Of a stretch of DNA of 63,702 nt, positions 1 to 7,806 are shown piece after piece (positions within the stretch are counted from its first letter, which is position 1; every line of letters begins with the position of its first letter). A model generated the notes under the pieces. The model had not been told where the DNA came from. It saw nothing but the letters and a program-made list of their open reading frames with translations, and searched no databases. The DNA is from a bacterium (GTDB lineage Bacteria > UBA4055): the NCBI GenBank assembly GCA_029559475.1, contig JAKQBN010000032.1, positions 1 to 63,702 on the forward strand. Reading direction: 5' to 3'. A program made the translations under genes and the position numbers.

Positions 1-761
1 CCGGTCAATGTTACAGCTAAAATAATAATACTTAACCAGATTTTTATTTTGTACTTGAACAAAATCCAAATTACTGGTTCAATAACTAAAATAACTAATA
101 TTATAATCCAGAACATCAGCCACTCGGAAAAATAAGCGGAAGCGACTAATGAAGCGAAAAGCGATGAATTACTTAATAATACTTCTTTAAAATTGGGATT
201 TTCCGATTTGATCTTAGCTATAAGAAGTAAAATTAATGTAATTATTGTCAATACCCCCGATAAAGAAATTAAAATTTCGCCGAATTCATCCTTGACAAAT
301 ATTAAGATAAAAAATCCGTTTGCAATTGAAATAATCAAAGTTGTTTTTATAATAAAACGGCTATAGAAATTTGTCGTAATTTTCTGCTCTGAATCTACTT
401 CTCTGACATTATATCTTTCTGGCAAGAACATTTTTATTATTTTTCCGAAACCGAGTAACAACAGTCCTATTCCGGTAATCACCAGAGCTGCCAATATTTC
501 ATTCACATCGCTGCTATGAACAGCAGAACTGACAGCTGCTATGAATATTATAGGTGAGAATAATATTATAAGATATGCCCAGAATGGCCGCTCGCCGCGA
601 ATAAATGCAGCAACCATTAATAAATATGCGCTTCCAAGCAGAACAGGTACCGTAAAAACTACTGCTAAACCGACCGGGCCCTCCGATTTTGTATCCAAAA
701 CAAGTCCACAGAAAATTAGCCAGTTTAAAGCAGACATAATATTTGCCCAAAGAATGAACAT
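1..761 (-). CDS. Partial multi-pass membrane protein, third copy of the locus membrane module
   Basis: An open frame runs off the left edge of the window. It is open back to a TGA at 846-848, but the only in-frame start I find is the ATG at 761; the overlap with the upstream gene has no ATG, GTG or TTG in this frame. The product is very hydrophobic, with about seven or more membrane segments. Its first 80 residues repeat the pattern of the two upstream proteins: a charged K(Y/F)xF entry, an NW pair, VFTVPV, then IRGERPFWAYL. Because the ATG falls inside the conserved module entry, the true N-terminus is probably upstream, either by frameshift from the 118-aa gene or through a lost start. Function unknown. 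Confidence 0.6.
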   Translation of the reverse strand, partial: MFILWANIMSALNWLIFCGLVLDTKSEGPVGLAVVFTVPVLLGSAYLLMVAAFIRGERPFWAYLIILFSPIIFIAAVSSAVHSSDVNEILAALVITGIGLLLLGFGKIIKMFLPERYNVREVDSEQKITTNFYSRFIIKTTLIISIANGFFILIFVKDEFGEILISLSGVLTIITLILLLIAKIKSENPNFKEVLLSNSSLFASLVASAYFSEWLMFWIIILVILVIEPVIWILFKYKIKIWLSIIILAVTLT

Positions 762-817
762 AAATTTGTTCTCTTTCTGAACAAAATCGTTTTTTATCTC
801 TTTCGGCGGTTCATCTT

Positions 818-1174
818 TTAGTTCTCTCTTTTTAAAGTTTTTATTTCACTAAAATGCACAAATGAATATATAGGCAATGAGAGAACTGCTATAATAGCTA
901 TACCCATGAACATTTCCATGGCTCCATAGCTGAAATTGATCATTATTAAAGGAAAAAGATATAGAAGCCACGGTCTTTCCTTCCTTATAACCGCAATCAA
1001 TATAAATATCAATGTTAGATGATAAAAATAAGGCAAACCTATAGTAAACGATTTACTGTTATAATCAGTAAAATAAACTACATCAATCCAGTTTACTGTT
1101 GACACAACGCAGGCAATCATTAGAAATAAATACTTTCTCTCTTTTAATCCTGTATTCTCAGATTCTACATCCAT
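818..1174 (-). CDS. Small membrane protein, KYLFL-NW-IRKERP module
   Basis: This 118-aa protein has three to four hydrophobic segments and an ordered set of landmarks: KYLFLMIA, NW, then IRKERPW. The same pattern recurs in the N-terminus of the 441-aa upstream protein and in the downstream frame, so it is a paralogous module. A strong ribosome binding site (AGGAGAGG) precedes the ATG and lies inside what looks like the last codons of an hsdS remnant. Near its end the zero frame reads T TTA AAA at 830-836, and a -1 slip there enters the downstream frame, so this may be the first half of a larger protein. No family recognised. Confidence 0.6.
   Translation of the reverse strand: MDVESENTGLKERKYLFLMIACVVSTVNWIDVVYFTDYNSKSFTIGLPYFYHLTLIFILIAVIRKERPWLLYLFPLIMINFSYGAMEMFMGIAIIAVLSLPIYSFVHFSEIKTLKREN
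830..836 (-). other. T TTA AAA slippery heptamer in a -1 overlap
   Basis: The heptamer lies in the zero-frame phase (T TTA AAA) of the 118-aa gene, four codons before its TAA. A -1 slip would read AAG AGA GAA and continue into the long downstream open frame, which has no canonical start in the overlap. The phase and motif are visible in the sequence. Programmed frameshifting is inference; a mutational or assembly frameshift gives the same picture. Confidence 0.4.
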
Positions 1175-1223
1175 TTATTTCCTCTCCTTCTTTATCCTAT
1201 CCAGAAACTTTTTTACTTTATCA
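1175..1223 (-). pseudogene. hsdS C-terminal tail remnant
   Basis: Directly after the TGA of the 441-aa gene, the codons before a TAA read DDKVKKFLDRIKKERK. This resembles the last residues of the hsdS fragment at 2575-2994 (DKLLERIKKERK). A 19-nt stretch is identical on the DNA (1179-1197 and 2591-2609). It appears to be the end of a type I specificity gene left behind by deletion or recombination, and its GAG AGG codons now supply the ribosome binding site of the next gene. Confidence 0.5.
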
Positions 1224-2549
1224 TCAATTATCAGCACTGCGTACAACCCTGAATCCGATTGTTCCTCCACCGTCAGAATAAAATCGAATTGTTACTATGC
1301 AATTTTCGTCAGAACAGCCCCAACATCCGCCCCTGAGCACATGAGAGTACCCCATATCGGGTCCGGTTGGATTTTCAGTAATATTGTTTTCAACACAGTA
1401 TTTGTAGTACTCATTGTTAAGATAGTCCCAACACCACTCCCAAACATTGCCTGTCATGTCATATATTCCGAGCTGATTCGGTAACTTAAACCCGATTTGC
1501 TTTGTTCCTACCGGTTTATTATTGTCATAGAACCATGCATATTCATCCAGGTCAGTTACTTTGTGACATCCGCTATACCTGAAATCATCTGTATTATGAA
1601 TACCGCCTCTCGCGGCATATTCCCATTCAGCCTCAGTTGGCAATCTATATCCGTTTGCCTTAAAATCACAAATAATACTATCACCTGTGCCTCTGTAACA
1701 TTTCTGCAATTGTTCAATTTCGCTTAACTTATTACAAAACATTACAGCATTTGACCATGAAACATTTTCAACGGGATTATTTTTCCCTATAAAACGACTT
1801 GGATTCGAACCCGTTATTAACTGATATTGCGATTGTGATACTTCATACTTATTAACATAGAAATCACTAACTAATACTTGATGAACAGGTTTTTCATTAC
1901 CATAACTTTCTGTAAAATGATCTCCCATATCAAAACTGCCGCCTTTAACGAAAATCATATCTTCGGAAATCTTAGAAATTATTGATTCTTCTAATCTATT
2001 ATCGATGTATTTGAATGAATATGTAGTGATCAATACTGCTGATATGAGTACTGTAAGCGAAATAACTATTTCTTTGACATGTTTTTTGATATAAGTGTAT
2101 ATTCTTATCAAAATCAATTTTAACAAATTTCCAAATACAAATATCTCTTTATGACATTTTAGAAAATCAACTACGATAGATATAAAGAAAGCTAGAAAAC
2201 CGGCCACAGAAAAATAATATCCTCCTACAGCGTTGTCATAAATAATTGCTGCAGGAATTGCAAGAAAAGGCATCAAATAAGCCCAAAACGGTTTTTCCCT
2301 TCGTATCACTGAAATTATCAAAAGTATTATTATTACTAAATAAAAAACAGGAACAGTGAAAACCAAAATAAAAGCTCCCATAGCGCCTTCGCCTTTTGCG
2401 TTCGTAAGAGCTGCCATTAAGAACCAATTAAATATAGATAATACATTCGCTATAACAAGAAACAAATATTTCTTTTCGGGTACTCTGATAAAGAATAAAA
2501 AGGCACTAAGAAAGAGTATTGTTATTAATATCATCAAACCTGTTGGCAT
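1224..2549 (-). CDS. Membrane protein with C-terminal FGE/SUMF1-like domain
   Basis: This is a 441-aa protein. Residues 1-130 carry the same membrane module as the two downstream genes (EKKYLFLVIAN, NW, VFTVPV, IRREKPFWAYL), followed by a further membrane segment near 165-185. Residues from about 200 form an SUMF1/FGE-like fold: GGSFDMGD, YEVSQSQY, YRLPTEAEWEYAARGG, GIYDMTGNVWEWCWD and IGFRVVR. The end reads GGCWGCSDENC, placing two cysteines four residues apart as in the copper-binding CxxxxC of true formylglycine-generating enzyme. Whether it is catalytic is unknown; most bacterial members of this fold are not. RBS TAGGAAAAG precedes the ATG. It probably displays a lectin-like domain from the membrane. 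Confidence 0.75.
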   Translation of the reverse strand: MPTGLMILITILFLSAFLFFIRVPEKKYLFLVIANVLSIFNWFLMAALTNAKGEGAMGAFILVFTVPVFYLVIIILLIISVIRREKPFWAYLMPFLAIPAAIIYDNAVGGYYFSVAGFLAFFISIVVDFLKCHKEIFVFGNLLKLILIRIYTYIKKHVKEIVISLTVLISAVLITTYSFKYIDNRLEESIISKISEDMIFVKGGSFDMGDHFTESYGNEKPVHQVLVSDFYVNKYEVSQSQYQLITGSNPSRFIGKNNPVENVSWSNAVMFCNKLSEIEQLQKCYRGTGDSIICDFKANGYRLPTEAEWEYAARGGIHNTDDFRYSGCHKVTDLDEYAWFYDNNKPVGTKQIGFKLPNQLGIYDMTGNVWEWCWDYLNNEYYKYCVENNITENPTGPDMGYSHVLRGGCWGCSDENCIVTIRFYSDGGGTIGFRVVRSADN

Positions 2550-2574
2550 TTAATTACTTTTCCTATTCATAAAG

Positions 2575-2994
2575 TTAATCATTTCCACACTTCCTCTCCT
2601 TCTTTATCCTCTCCAAAAGCTTGTCCGCAGGCTCCCAGTCAACTTCTTTTCTGCAAGCGACTAGTTCAAGTTCGCCTTCGAAAGCCTTCTTTAGAATGCT
2701 CTGTCGAAGTGCTTCCGCTTTTATAAGACTTTCGTCTATAGATTCTGCAAGCTTATCAGCCACGGAAAAACGAGTTTCGATTTCTTTAACTATTTCTTGT
2801 TGCTCTTTTAAATTGCATACTTTAACTTCTAGTATTGAAAATCTGCTTTTATTTAAAATTGGCAATGTTGTAGATGATGCGTTTTCTTTGATTTGTGTTT
2901 GAAAATCGTGCGATATTATTTGATAGTATAAATATTTTGAATCAAAACTTTTTTCTGGAATAACTCCGTTAATATGCTGGTTGAATGCACCCAT
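2575..2994 (-). pseudogene. hsdS: Truncated type I restriction specificity subunit (C-terminal half)
   Basis: These 139 residues match the C-terminal half of HsdS: the end of a target recognition domain (NQHINGVIP, YYQIISHDFQ, TLPILNKSRFSILEV) followed by the conserved spacer helix (LKEQQEIVKEIETRFSVADK) and the AEALRQSILKKAFEGEL motif. Intact HsdS is usually 380-450 aa with two recognition domains, so the N-terminal two thirds are missing. The frame begins 11 bases after the stop of the upstream FGE-domain gene with an in-frame stop just before its ATG. No hsdM or hsdR is in the window. It is most likely a relic, although a short expressed fragment cannot be excluded. Confidence 0.75.
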
Positions 2995-3004
2995 TTTTTT
3001 TTAC

Positions 3005-4426
3005 CTACTTTGTTCCACCCGTTCTTGCCACTCTGAATCCTATAAAATATTCTTTTGCGTAACAATCCGGGTAGATATTTCTGTAAGATACTCTGTTCCA
3101 GTTGAAAGAAGTTCCTGTCGATCCGCCTCTTACAGTTTTGTAAGATCCGGCAGAAGGTCCTAAAGGATTTGTCGAAGCATCTGATGAGTAAATACCGTAC
3201 CAGTCCCAGCACCACTCAAACACATTTCCGCTCATATCGTACAGCCCGAGCTGATTAGGCAGTTTTGTTCCGGTTTCTTTTGCCGTTGTGCTGGAGTTAT
3301 ATGAATACCATGCGTGATCACGCAACTCTAATTCTGTCTGGCAGCCGCTGAACCTAAAATTATCAGATGAATTTATTCCCCCTCTAGCAGCAAACTCCCA
3401 TTCGGCCTCTGTAGGTAGTCTGTAACCGTTCGCGGGCCAGTTACAGGTTAAATTGCTCCATGTGTAGTTATAAGGTGTCGGAATAGGTCCCCAATCTTCA
3501 GGATCTGTCGAACCGCCGACCGAATAGACCGGTGTCAGACCCTCAGCTATACTCCTGATATTGCAGTATTTTATAATTTCATACCATGATATCTTGTAAA
3601 CCGGATATTTTATTCCTTCACCATGGTCATAAACCGGAGATGGCATATACTGATCCCACTCATATTGAGTTATCTCGTATTTTCCAATATGAAAACCGCT
3701 GATCGTTACATTGTGCAAAGGCAGTTCATCTGTCTCTCCTTCATCGTAATGATCCCCCATCTGAAAAGATCCGCCCTGAATATAAACAACTGTCTGATAA
3801 ACATTTACAGATATACTGTCTGTTACGCTCCCTTCGTTGTCGCTTACAGTAACGAATATCTTGTATGTGCCGTGTGTTCCCGGAGCTGTCCATATCATTG
3901 TTGAATCATTTCCGTTAACTGTTCCATATTCGCTTGACCAATTATAGGTCAGGACATCACCTTCGTAATCGAATGCTGTACAAATAAATTCAGCTTCTCC
4001 GCCCTGTGGTATTTCTGAGGGATCTACAATTATTCCAATAATCTGCGGAGCATTATTTACTATATTGATTGCGATCTCATCACTCTGTTCAGCTCCCTCT
4101 TTGTCTTTTGCGACAGCTTTGATGATATATGACCTGAATGAACAGGTATCGGTATTCAGGATAAATTCGTAAGGAAATGTTTCAGCTTCTCCAATACCCT
4201 CTCCGTCAAGGTAAAATAATACTTTTGATATTTCGCCATCAGTATCGTTCGCGTTAACTTTTATGGTGATGTCTGTCCCTTTTTCGAATGAGGAGTTATC
4301 GGCCGGTGAAGTTATTGTGCATACGGGATTTTTGTTTCCGGATTCGGTGCTTCCATCATCTGAACATGAAGTAAAAAACAAACAAGCGAATAACAGCATG
4401 CAGAAAACAAGTGCAGTTCTATTCAT
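3005..4426 (-). CDS. Lipoprotein with Ig-like domains and C-terminal FGE/SUMF1-like domain
   Basis: This 473-aa protein starts with a lipoprotein signal (hydrophobic stretch, FTSC lipobox, Cys21). Residues about 33-120 and 125-210 look like two Ig/PKD-like beta domains. The remainder is an SUMF1/FGE-type domain: GGSFQMGD, YEITQYEW, YRLPTEAEWEFAARGG, GLYDMSGNVFEWCWDW and ending IGFRVAR. The FGE cysteine pair is absent (the RGGS segment reads TGTSFNWNR), so it is not a formylglycine-generating enzyme. The C-terminal RGGS...R...R...PD...IGFR layout is the one seen in variable proteins of diversity-generating retroelements. RBS GGAGG sits just upstream. It is probably a surface ligand-binding lipoprotein. 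Confidence 0.8.
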   Translation of the reverse strand: MNRTALVFCMLLFACLFFTSCSDDGSTESGNKNPVCTITSPADNSSFEKGTDITIKVNANDTDGEISKVLFYLDGEGIGEAETFPYEFILNTDTCSFRSYIIKAVAKDKEGAEQSDEIAINIVNNAPQIIGIIVDPSEIPQGGEAEFICTAFDYEGDVLTYNWSSEYGTVNGNDSTMIWTAPGTHGTYKIFVTVSDNEGSVTDSISVNVYQTVVYIQGGSFQMGDHYDEGETDELPLHNVTISGFHIGKYEITQYEWDQYMPSPVYDHGEGIKYPVYKISWYEIIKYCNIRSIAEGLTPVYSVGGSTDPEDWGPIPTPYNYTWSNLTCNWPANGYRLPTEAEWEFAARGGINSSDNFRFSGCQTELELRDHAWYSYNSSTTAKETGTKLPNQLGLYDMSGNVFEWCWDWYGIYSSDASTNPLGPSAGSYKTVRGGSTGTSFNWNRVSYRNIYPDCYAKEYFIGFRVARTGGTK

Positions 4427-4454
4427 AAAAAACCTCCATTTGTCAATTTAAGCG

Positions 4455-4460
4455 ATTATA
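4455..4460 (-). promoter_or_regulatory. Possible -10 (TATAAT) of the FGE-domain lipoprotein gene
   Basis: A perfect TATAAT hexamer on the minus strand lies about 29 bases upstream of the ATG at 4426. The -35 at 17 bases is weak (CTGCTT). The region is AT-rich, so this is a modest call. Confidence 0.35.
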
Positions 4461-4564
4461 TAAATCAATTGGATAATAAGCAGAATTCATTTTTTATGCA
4501 AACACATTATTTTTGCTTTTTTCTCTAACTTTGCTTACTTTTGTAAAAAAAATTAGGTAATTTT

Positions 4565-7093
4565 ATGAAATACAGTTTTTTTATCTTCATTATATCATTG
4601 GCAGCTTTAAACGCCCAATATACTACTTCCAAGTATGACACACTGTTTATTAAGGCATCCGCTTCATTCCATAATCATCAGAAATATGTGGAACCTGCTA
4701 AAAAGCAGATCATTGATATCGGCGAAGATATTGTTCCTTTTCTTGTCGGTAATTGCGGATCTCAGCAGCCGAGAGAATACCATGCGCTGAGAGATCTTTT
4801 TTCTAAGATTGACCCGAAGCTGTCTTCACGCTATCTGAAAGATGAAATTAGAAGAATGGACAAGAATTCTTTTGCGGCAGCCGTCGAATTTTTAGGACTG
4901 TCGAAGTATGAAAAAGGACTGGAATTTTTAGAACCTTTTATGGAAACTGACTCCGCATGGGTGAAAATTTCGACATTAAAAGGAATAAGCGACCTGAACG
5001 ATCCGCGGTCGATAAACATAGCGAAGAAATACAAGAACGATCCTGATTTTAAACTCAGATGGCAGGCCGCTGCAGTTCTGGGTAAAATGAATACGGTCGA
5101 AGGTGATAGAGAGCTTGTCTCTTTGCTTAACGATTCTATTCAGCTGATTTCGCACACCTCGCTGCATTACCTTAATTCGCATTTGAAGGCTGATTCGCTT
5201 AAACAAAGAGTTAAAGTAATTGACAGGAAGATGGAATCACCTTTGCTTGATCTGTTAAAAAAGAAATACATCGAGAAAAAAGATGCCGCCCTTGTTTCCG
5301 AACTGAAGATCGAAACTGTAGCGCCTGATTCAATAAATGCTTTTACGATAGAAAACCTCGTCTCGGATAATTCGGTGATCTATAACGCTCTTGAACAGAT
5401 GTATATGACCAAACAGAGCTATTTTCTGCCTGTTAAAACAGATAAAGAGCTGTTTCTCTTCCCTTCAATAGCTAAAATGTTCGTTGACCCCTTGACCCAG
5501 GTTTCCCTGCCTCATGAAGTTCAAAACGGTTATTTAAAATTCCCGGAGATCAGTTTTGCTAATCTTATGACTGAATTCGGATCGGAAAATTCAGTTAAGA
5601 ATATGGGAACGTTTGATTTAAATGAATTTATTACAAGGCACAAAGATATATCGGCAATGTTCGATAAAACATGGTCGGGTTACACTGAAAAAGATTCTAT
5701 CCTGACAAAAGTCTTTGAAAGATCGATAAGCGAGGACGATGAAGGATCCGAAGATGAAGAAAATCAGTCCGGTAAAGATGATATCTCAGTTATGATCAAA
5801 AACAGGCTTGATGAAAGAAGATATTACACTGAAAGCGAAAGATACTATAAAGAAACTTTAAGCAAAATAAAACCTCAGAACATTATAAATGCAGGAATGA
5901 TGTCATATCTGGATTTTCTGAAACTGATCGCTTTCGCAAAAGACAATGTGCTTCAGCAGCCATACACAAAAGAAACTCCTTATGGCCGTATAGCTATCGG
6001 AACTGAAGGCGATGATGTTTATAAAGGTAAATACTTTCTGATAATTGATAAAAAAGGGAATGATACTTACCGGCTGAATAATAAAGATCAGAGATTTTCA
6101 TACATCATTGACCTTGAAGGGAACGACAGATACATTTCAGATGAATTCGGTCCAGCTTCGACTTTCAATGGCATATCTTTCCTCTATGACGGAAAAGGTG
6201 ATGACATTTACGACTGCAAAAATTTCTCGCTCGCATCTTCCCTGTTCGGTTTTACCGTGCTCCTTGATGAAGCCGGTAACGACCGGTATTTATCTTTAAA
6301 ACATTCCCAGTCTGCCGCGACTTTCGGATATTCATGCCTGTGGGATAAAAGCGGGAACGATGTTTATATCGGCGAAATGAAGGCTCAGTCTTATGCGGGA
6401 GTTTACGGTTATTCAGTCCTGAATGACGGCAGCGGCAACGATAATTATACGCTTTCGGGGAATGAGGTTGATGTGCTCCGTTATGCCGACCATTTTATGT
6501 CCATGGGTCAGGGTTATTCCTTCGGCGACAGGGATCACGCCTGCGGCGGATATGCCTTTCTTTTCGACAGGCAGGGAAATGATAATTATATATCTGATAT
6601 ATTCGGTCAGGGCGGAGGTTACTGGTTCGCTTTCGGATGCCTGTACGATCTTAAAGGCAACGACAATTACATTTCTTATCAGTATTCACTCGGCTCAGGC
6701 GTTCACCTTGCTTTCGGGACCGTAATTGATGCCGAAGGTGATGACAGCTATAAATCCAAGGGTGTTTCCATCGGTTGCGGCCATGATTACGCCGGCGGGA
6801 TGTTTTTTGACCTTAAAGGTAACGACAGCTACCAGGCTGAATCGCTTTCGATAGGCGCAGGCAATGCGGACGCGATCTCGATCTTCTTCGACGGTCAGGG
6901 AAAAGATCTTTATGCTATGCATCTCGGAAGCTCTATGGGCTGGTCTGACTGGCGAAGGGATGCGGGATATATCGGGATATTTCTCGACATGAACGGCGAT
7001 GACAAGTACGGAACATTATTCGGCGCGAATAATCAGAGATGGTACCAGTCAACCTGGGGCGTAGGCATGGATTTCGATTTTAAGATAAAATAA
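4565..7093 (+). CDS. Secreted HEAT-like plus 27-residue G(N/D)DxY solenoid protein
   Basis: This 842-aa protein has a Sec signal peptide ending near LNAQ. Residues about 40-200 contain alpha-helical HEAT-like repeats (for example FKLRWQAAAVLGKM). From about residue 480 to 815 there are thirteen copies of a motif D..G(N/D)D.Y, at about 482, 498, 519, 545, 571, 597, 624, 671, 698, 725, 752, 779 and 811. The spacing is mostly 26-27 residues, and one repeat near 647 has lost the motif. Between motifs lie Gly/Ser-rich segments and a hydrophobic strand ending in D. The pattern suggests a beta-solenoid with acidic turns, possibly calcium binding, but it is not the nine-residue RTX repeat. Exported envelope or surface protein; function unknown. 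Confidence 0.75.
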   Translation: MKYSFFIFIISLAALNAQYTTSKYDTLFIKASASFHNHQKYVEPAKKQIIDIGEDIVPFLVGNCGSQQPREYHALRDLFSKIDPKLSSRYLKDEIRRMDKNSFAAAVEFLGLSKYEKGLEFLEPFMETDSAWVKISTLKGISDLNDPRSINIAKKYKNDPDFKLRWQAAAVLGKMNTVEGDRELVSLLNDSIQLISHTSLHYLNSHLKADSLKQRVKVIDRKMESPLLDLLKKKYIEKKDAALVSELKIETVAPDSINAFTIENLVSDNSVIYNALEQMYMTKQSYFLPVKTDKELFLFPSIAKMFVDPLTQVSLPHEVQNGYLKFPEISFANLMTEFGSENSVKNMGTFDLNEFITRHKDISAMFDKTWSGYTEKDSILTKVFERSISEDDEGSEDEENQSGKDDISVMIKNRLDERRYYTESERYYKETLSKIKPQNIINAGMMSYLDFLKLIAFAKDNVLQQPYTKETPYGRIAIGTEGDDVYKGKYFLIIDKKGNDTYRLNNKDQRFSYIIDLEGNDRYISDEFGPASTFNGISFLYDGKGDDIYDCKNFSLASSLFGFTVLLDEAGNDRYLSLKHSQSAATFGYSCLWDKSGNDVYIGEMKAQSYAGVYGYSVLNDGSGNDNYTLSGNEVDVLRYADHFMSMGQGYSFGDRDHACGGYAFLFDRQGNDNYISDIFGQGGGYWFAFGCLYDLKGNDNYISYQYSLGSGVHLAFGTVIDAEGDDSYKSKGVSIGCGHDYAGGMFFDLKGNDSYQAESLSIGAGNADAISIFFDGQGKDLYAMHLGSSMGWSDWRRDAGYIGIFLDMNGDDKYGTLFGANNQRWYQSTWGVGMDFDFKIK

Positions 7094-7156
7094 TGCGTTC
7101 CATCGATCTTATTCAGCGTTTCATCGACGTTTTATGTAATTTTATCATTATATTTC

Positions 7157-7184
7157 TTGAATAATAATATTAATAGGTTATATT
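7157..7184 (+). promoter_or_regulatory. Promoter of the coaE-exporter operon
   Basis: TTGAAT (7157-7162) and TATATT (7179-7184) are separated by 16 bases and lie about 32 bases upstream of the TTG start at 7216. The -10 extends to TATATTTA, shared with promoters at 34436, 41867 and 57179. Confidence 0.55.
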
Positions 7185-7215
7185 TAGGCGCATTGAAAAG
7201 AGAGGTTAACTAAAA

Positions 7216-7806
7216 TTGAAGATAGGTATTTTCGGTAAATCGGGAAGCGGAAAAACAACAGTAGCTGGATTTTTTGAAAAGGCCGGTTTTTTCGTTATCG
7301 ATCTTGATGTTATCGGAAAGAAAGTTATAAATAAATATCCAGAGATACTAAAGCATATCTCCGAATCATTCGGGCATGAGTTTGTCGTTGACGGAGTTCT
7401 GGACAGGAAGAAACTCGGGTCTGTTGTTTTCTCGGATGAAAATAAACTTGATCTTCTCAATTCGATATTCTTCGAATACATAAGAAAAGACACTCTGACA
7501 ATAATGAAAGCTCACGATAAATGTGTTATAGAGGGAGCTGTTCTTATTGATATCGGACTTCATAAACATCTTGACTGCGTGATATATGTAAAAACATCCC
7601 GCGATATAGCTATCGAAAGACTGAAAAACAGAGAGCACAGACCGGAAAACGAGCTGAGTTTAAGGCTTGATTCTCAAATCAAGTACGATAAACAGGCGGA
7701 ATTCGCTGATTTTATAATTGAAACGGATAACGATCCCTCAAACCTTAAAAAAAGTATTTCAGATATATTTGCCACGCTTAACATACAACACGGGAAATCA
7801 ATATGA
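7216..7806 (+). CDS. coaE: Dephospho-CoA kinase (CoaE)
   Basis: CoaE phosphorylates the ribose 3'-hydroxyl of dephospho-CoA, the last step of coenzyme A synthesis, in the cytosol. The 196-aa length fits the family. The P-loop GKSGSGKTT is at residues 7-15; the usual TGGIGSGKS is altered. The following DLDVIGK matches the DxD motif that holds the phosphoacceptor. The lid region HRPENELSLRLDSQ and the C-terminal QAEFADFIIETD are also typical. Start is TTG with AGAGAGG upstream. It heads an operon and overlaps the next gene by ATGA, which is an unusual partner set for coaE. Confidence 0.85.
   Translation: MKIGIFGKSGSGKTTVAGFFEKAGFFVIDLDVIGKKVINKYPEILKHISESFGHEFVVDGVLDRKKLGSVVFSDENKLDLLNSIFFEYIRKDTLTIMKAHDKCVIEGAVLIDIGLHKHLDCVIYVKTSRDIAIERLKNREHRPENELSLRLDSQIKYDKQAEFADFIIETDNDPSNLKKSISDIFATLNIQHGKSI

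Noticed and set aside
541-780. Plus-strand open frame of 79 codons overlapping the left-edge membrane gene
   Set aside because: It lies antisense to a hydrophobic frame that continues off the window; composition is not protein-like and there is no RBS.
3005-4426. True formylglycine-generating enzyme
   Set aside because: The active-site cysteine pair is missing in this copy; it is better described as an FGE-fold binding domain.
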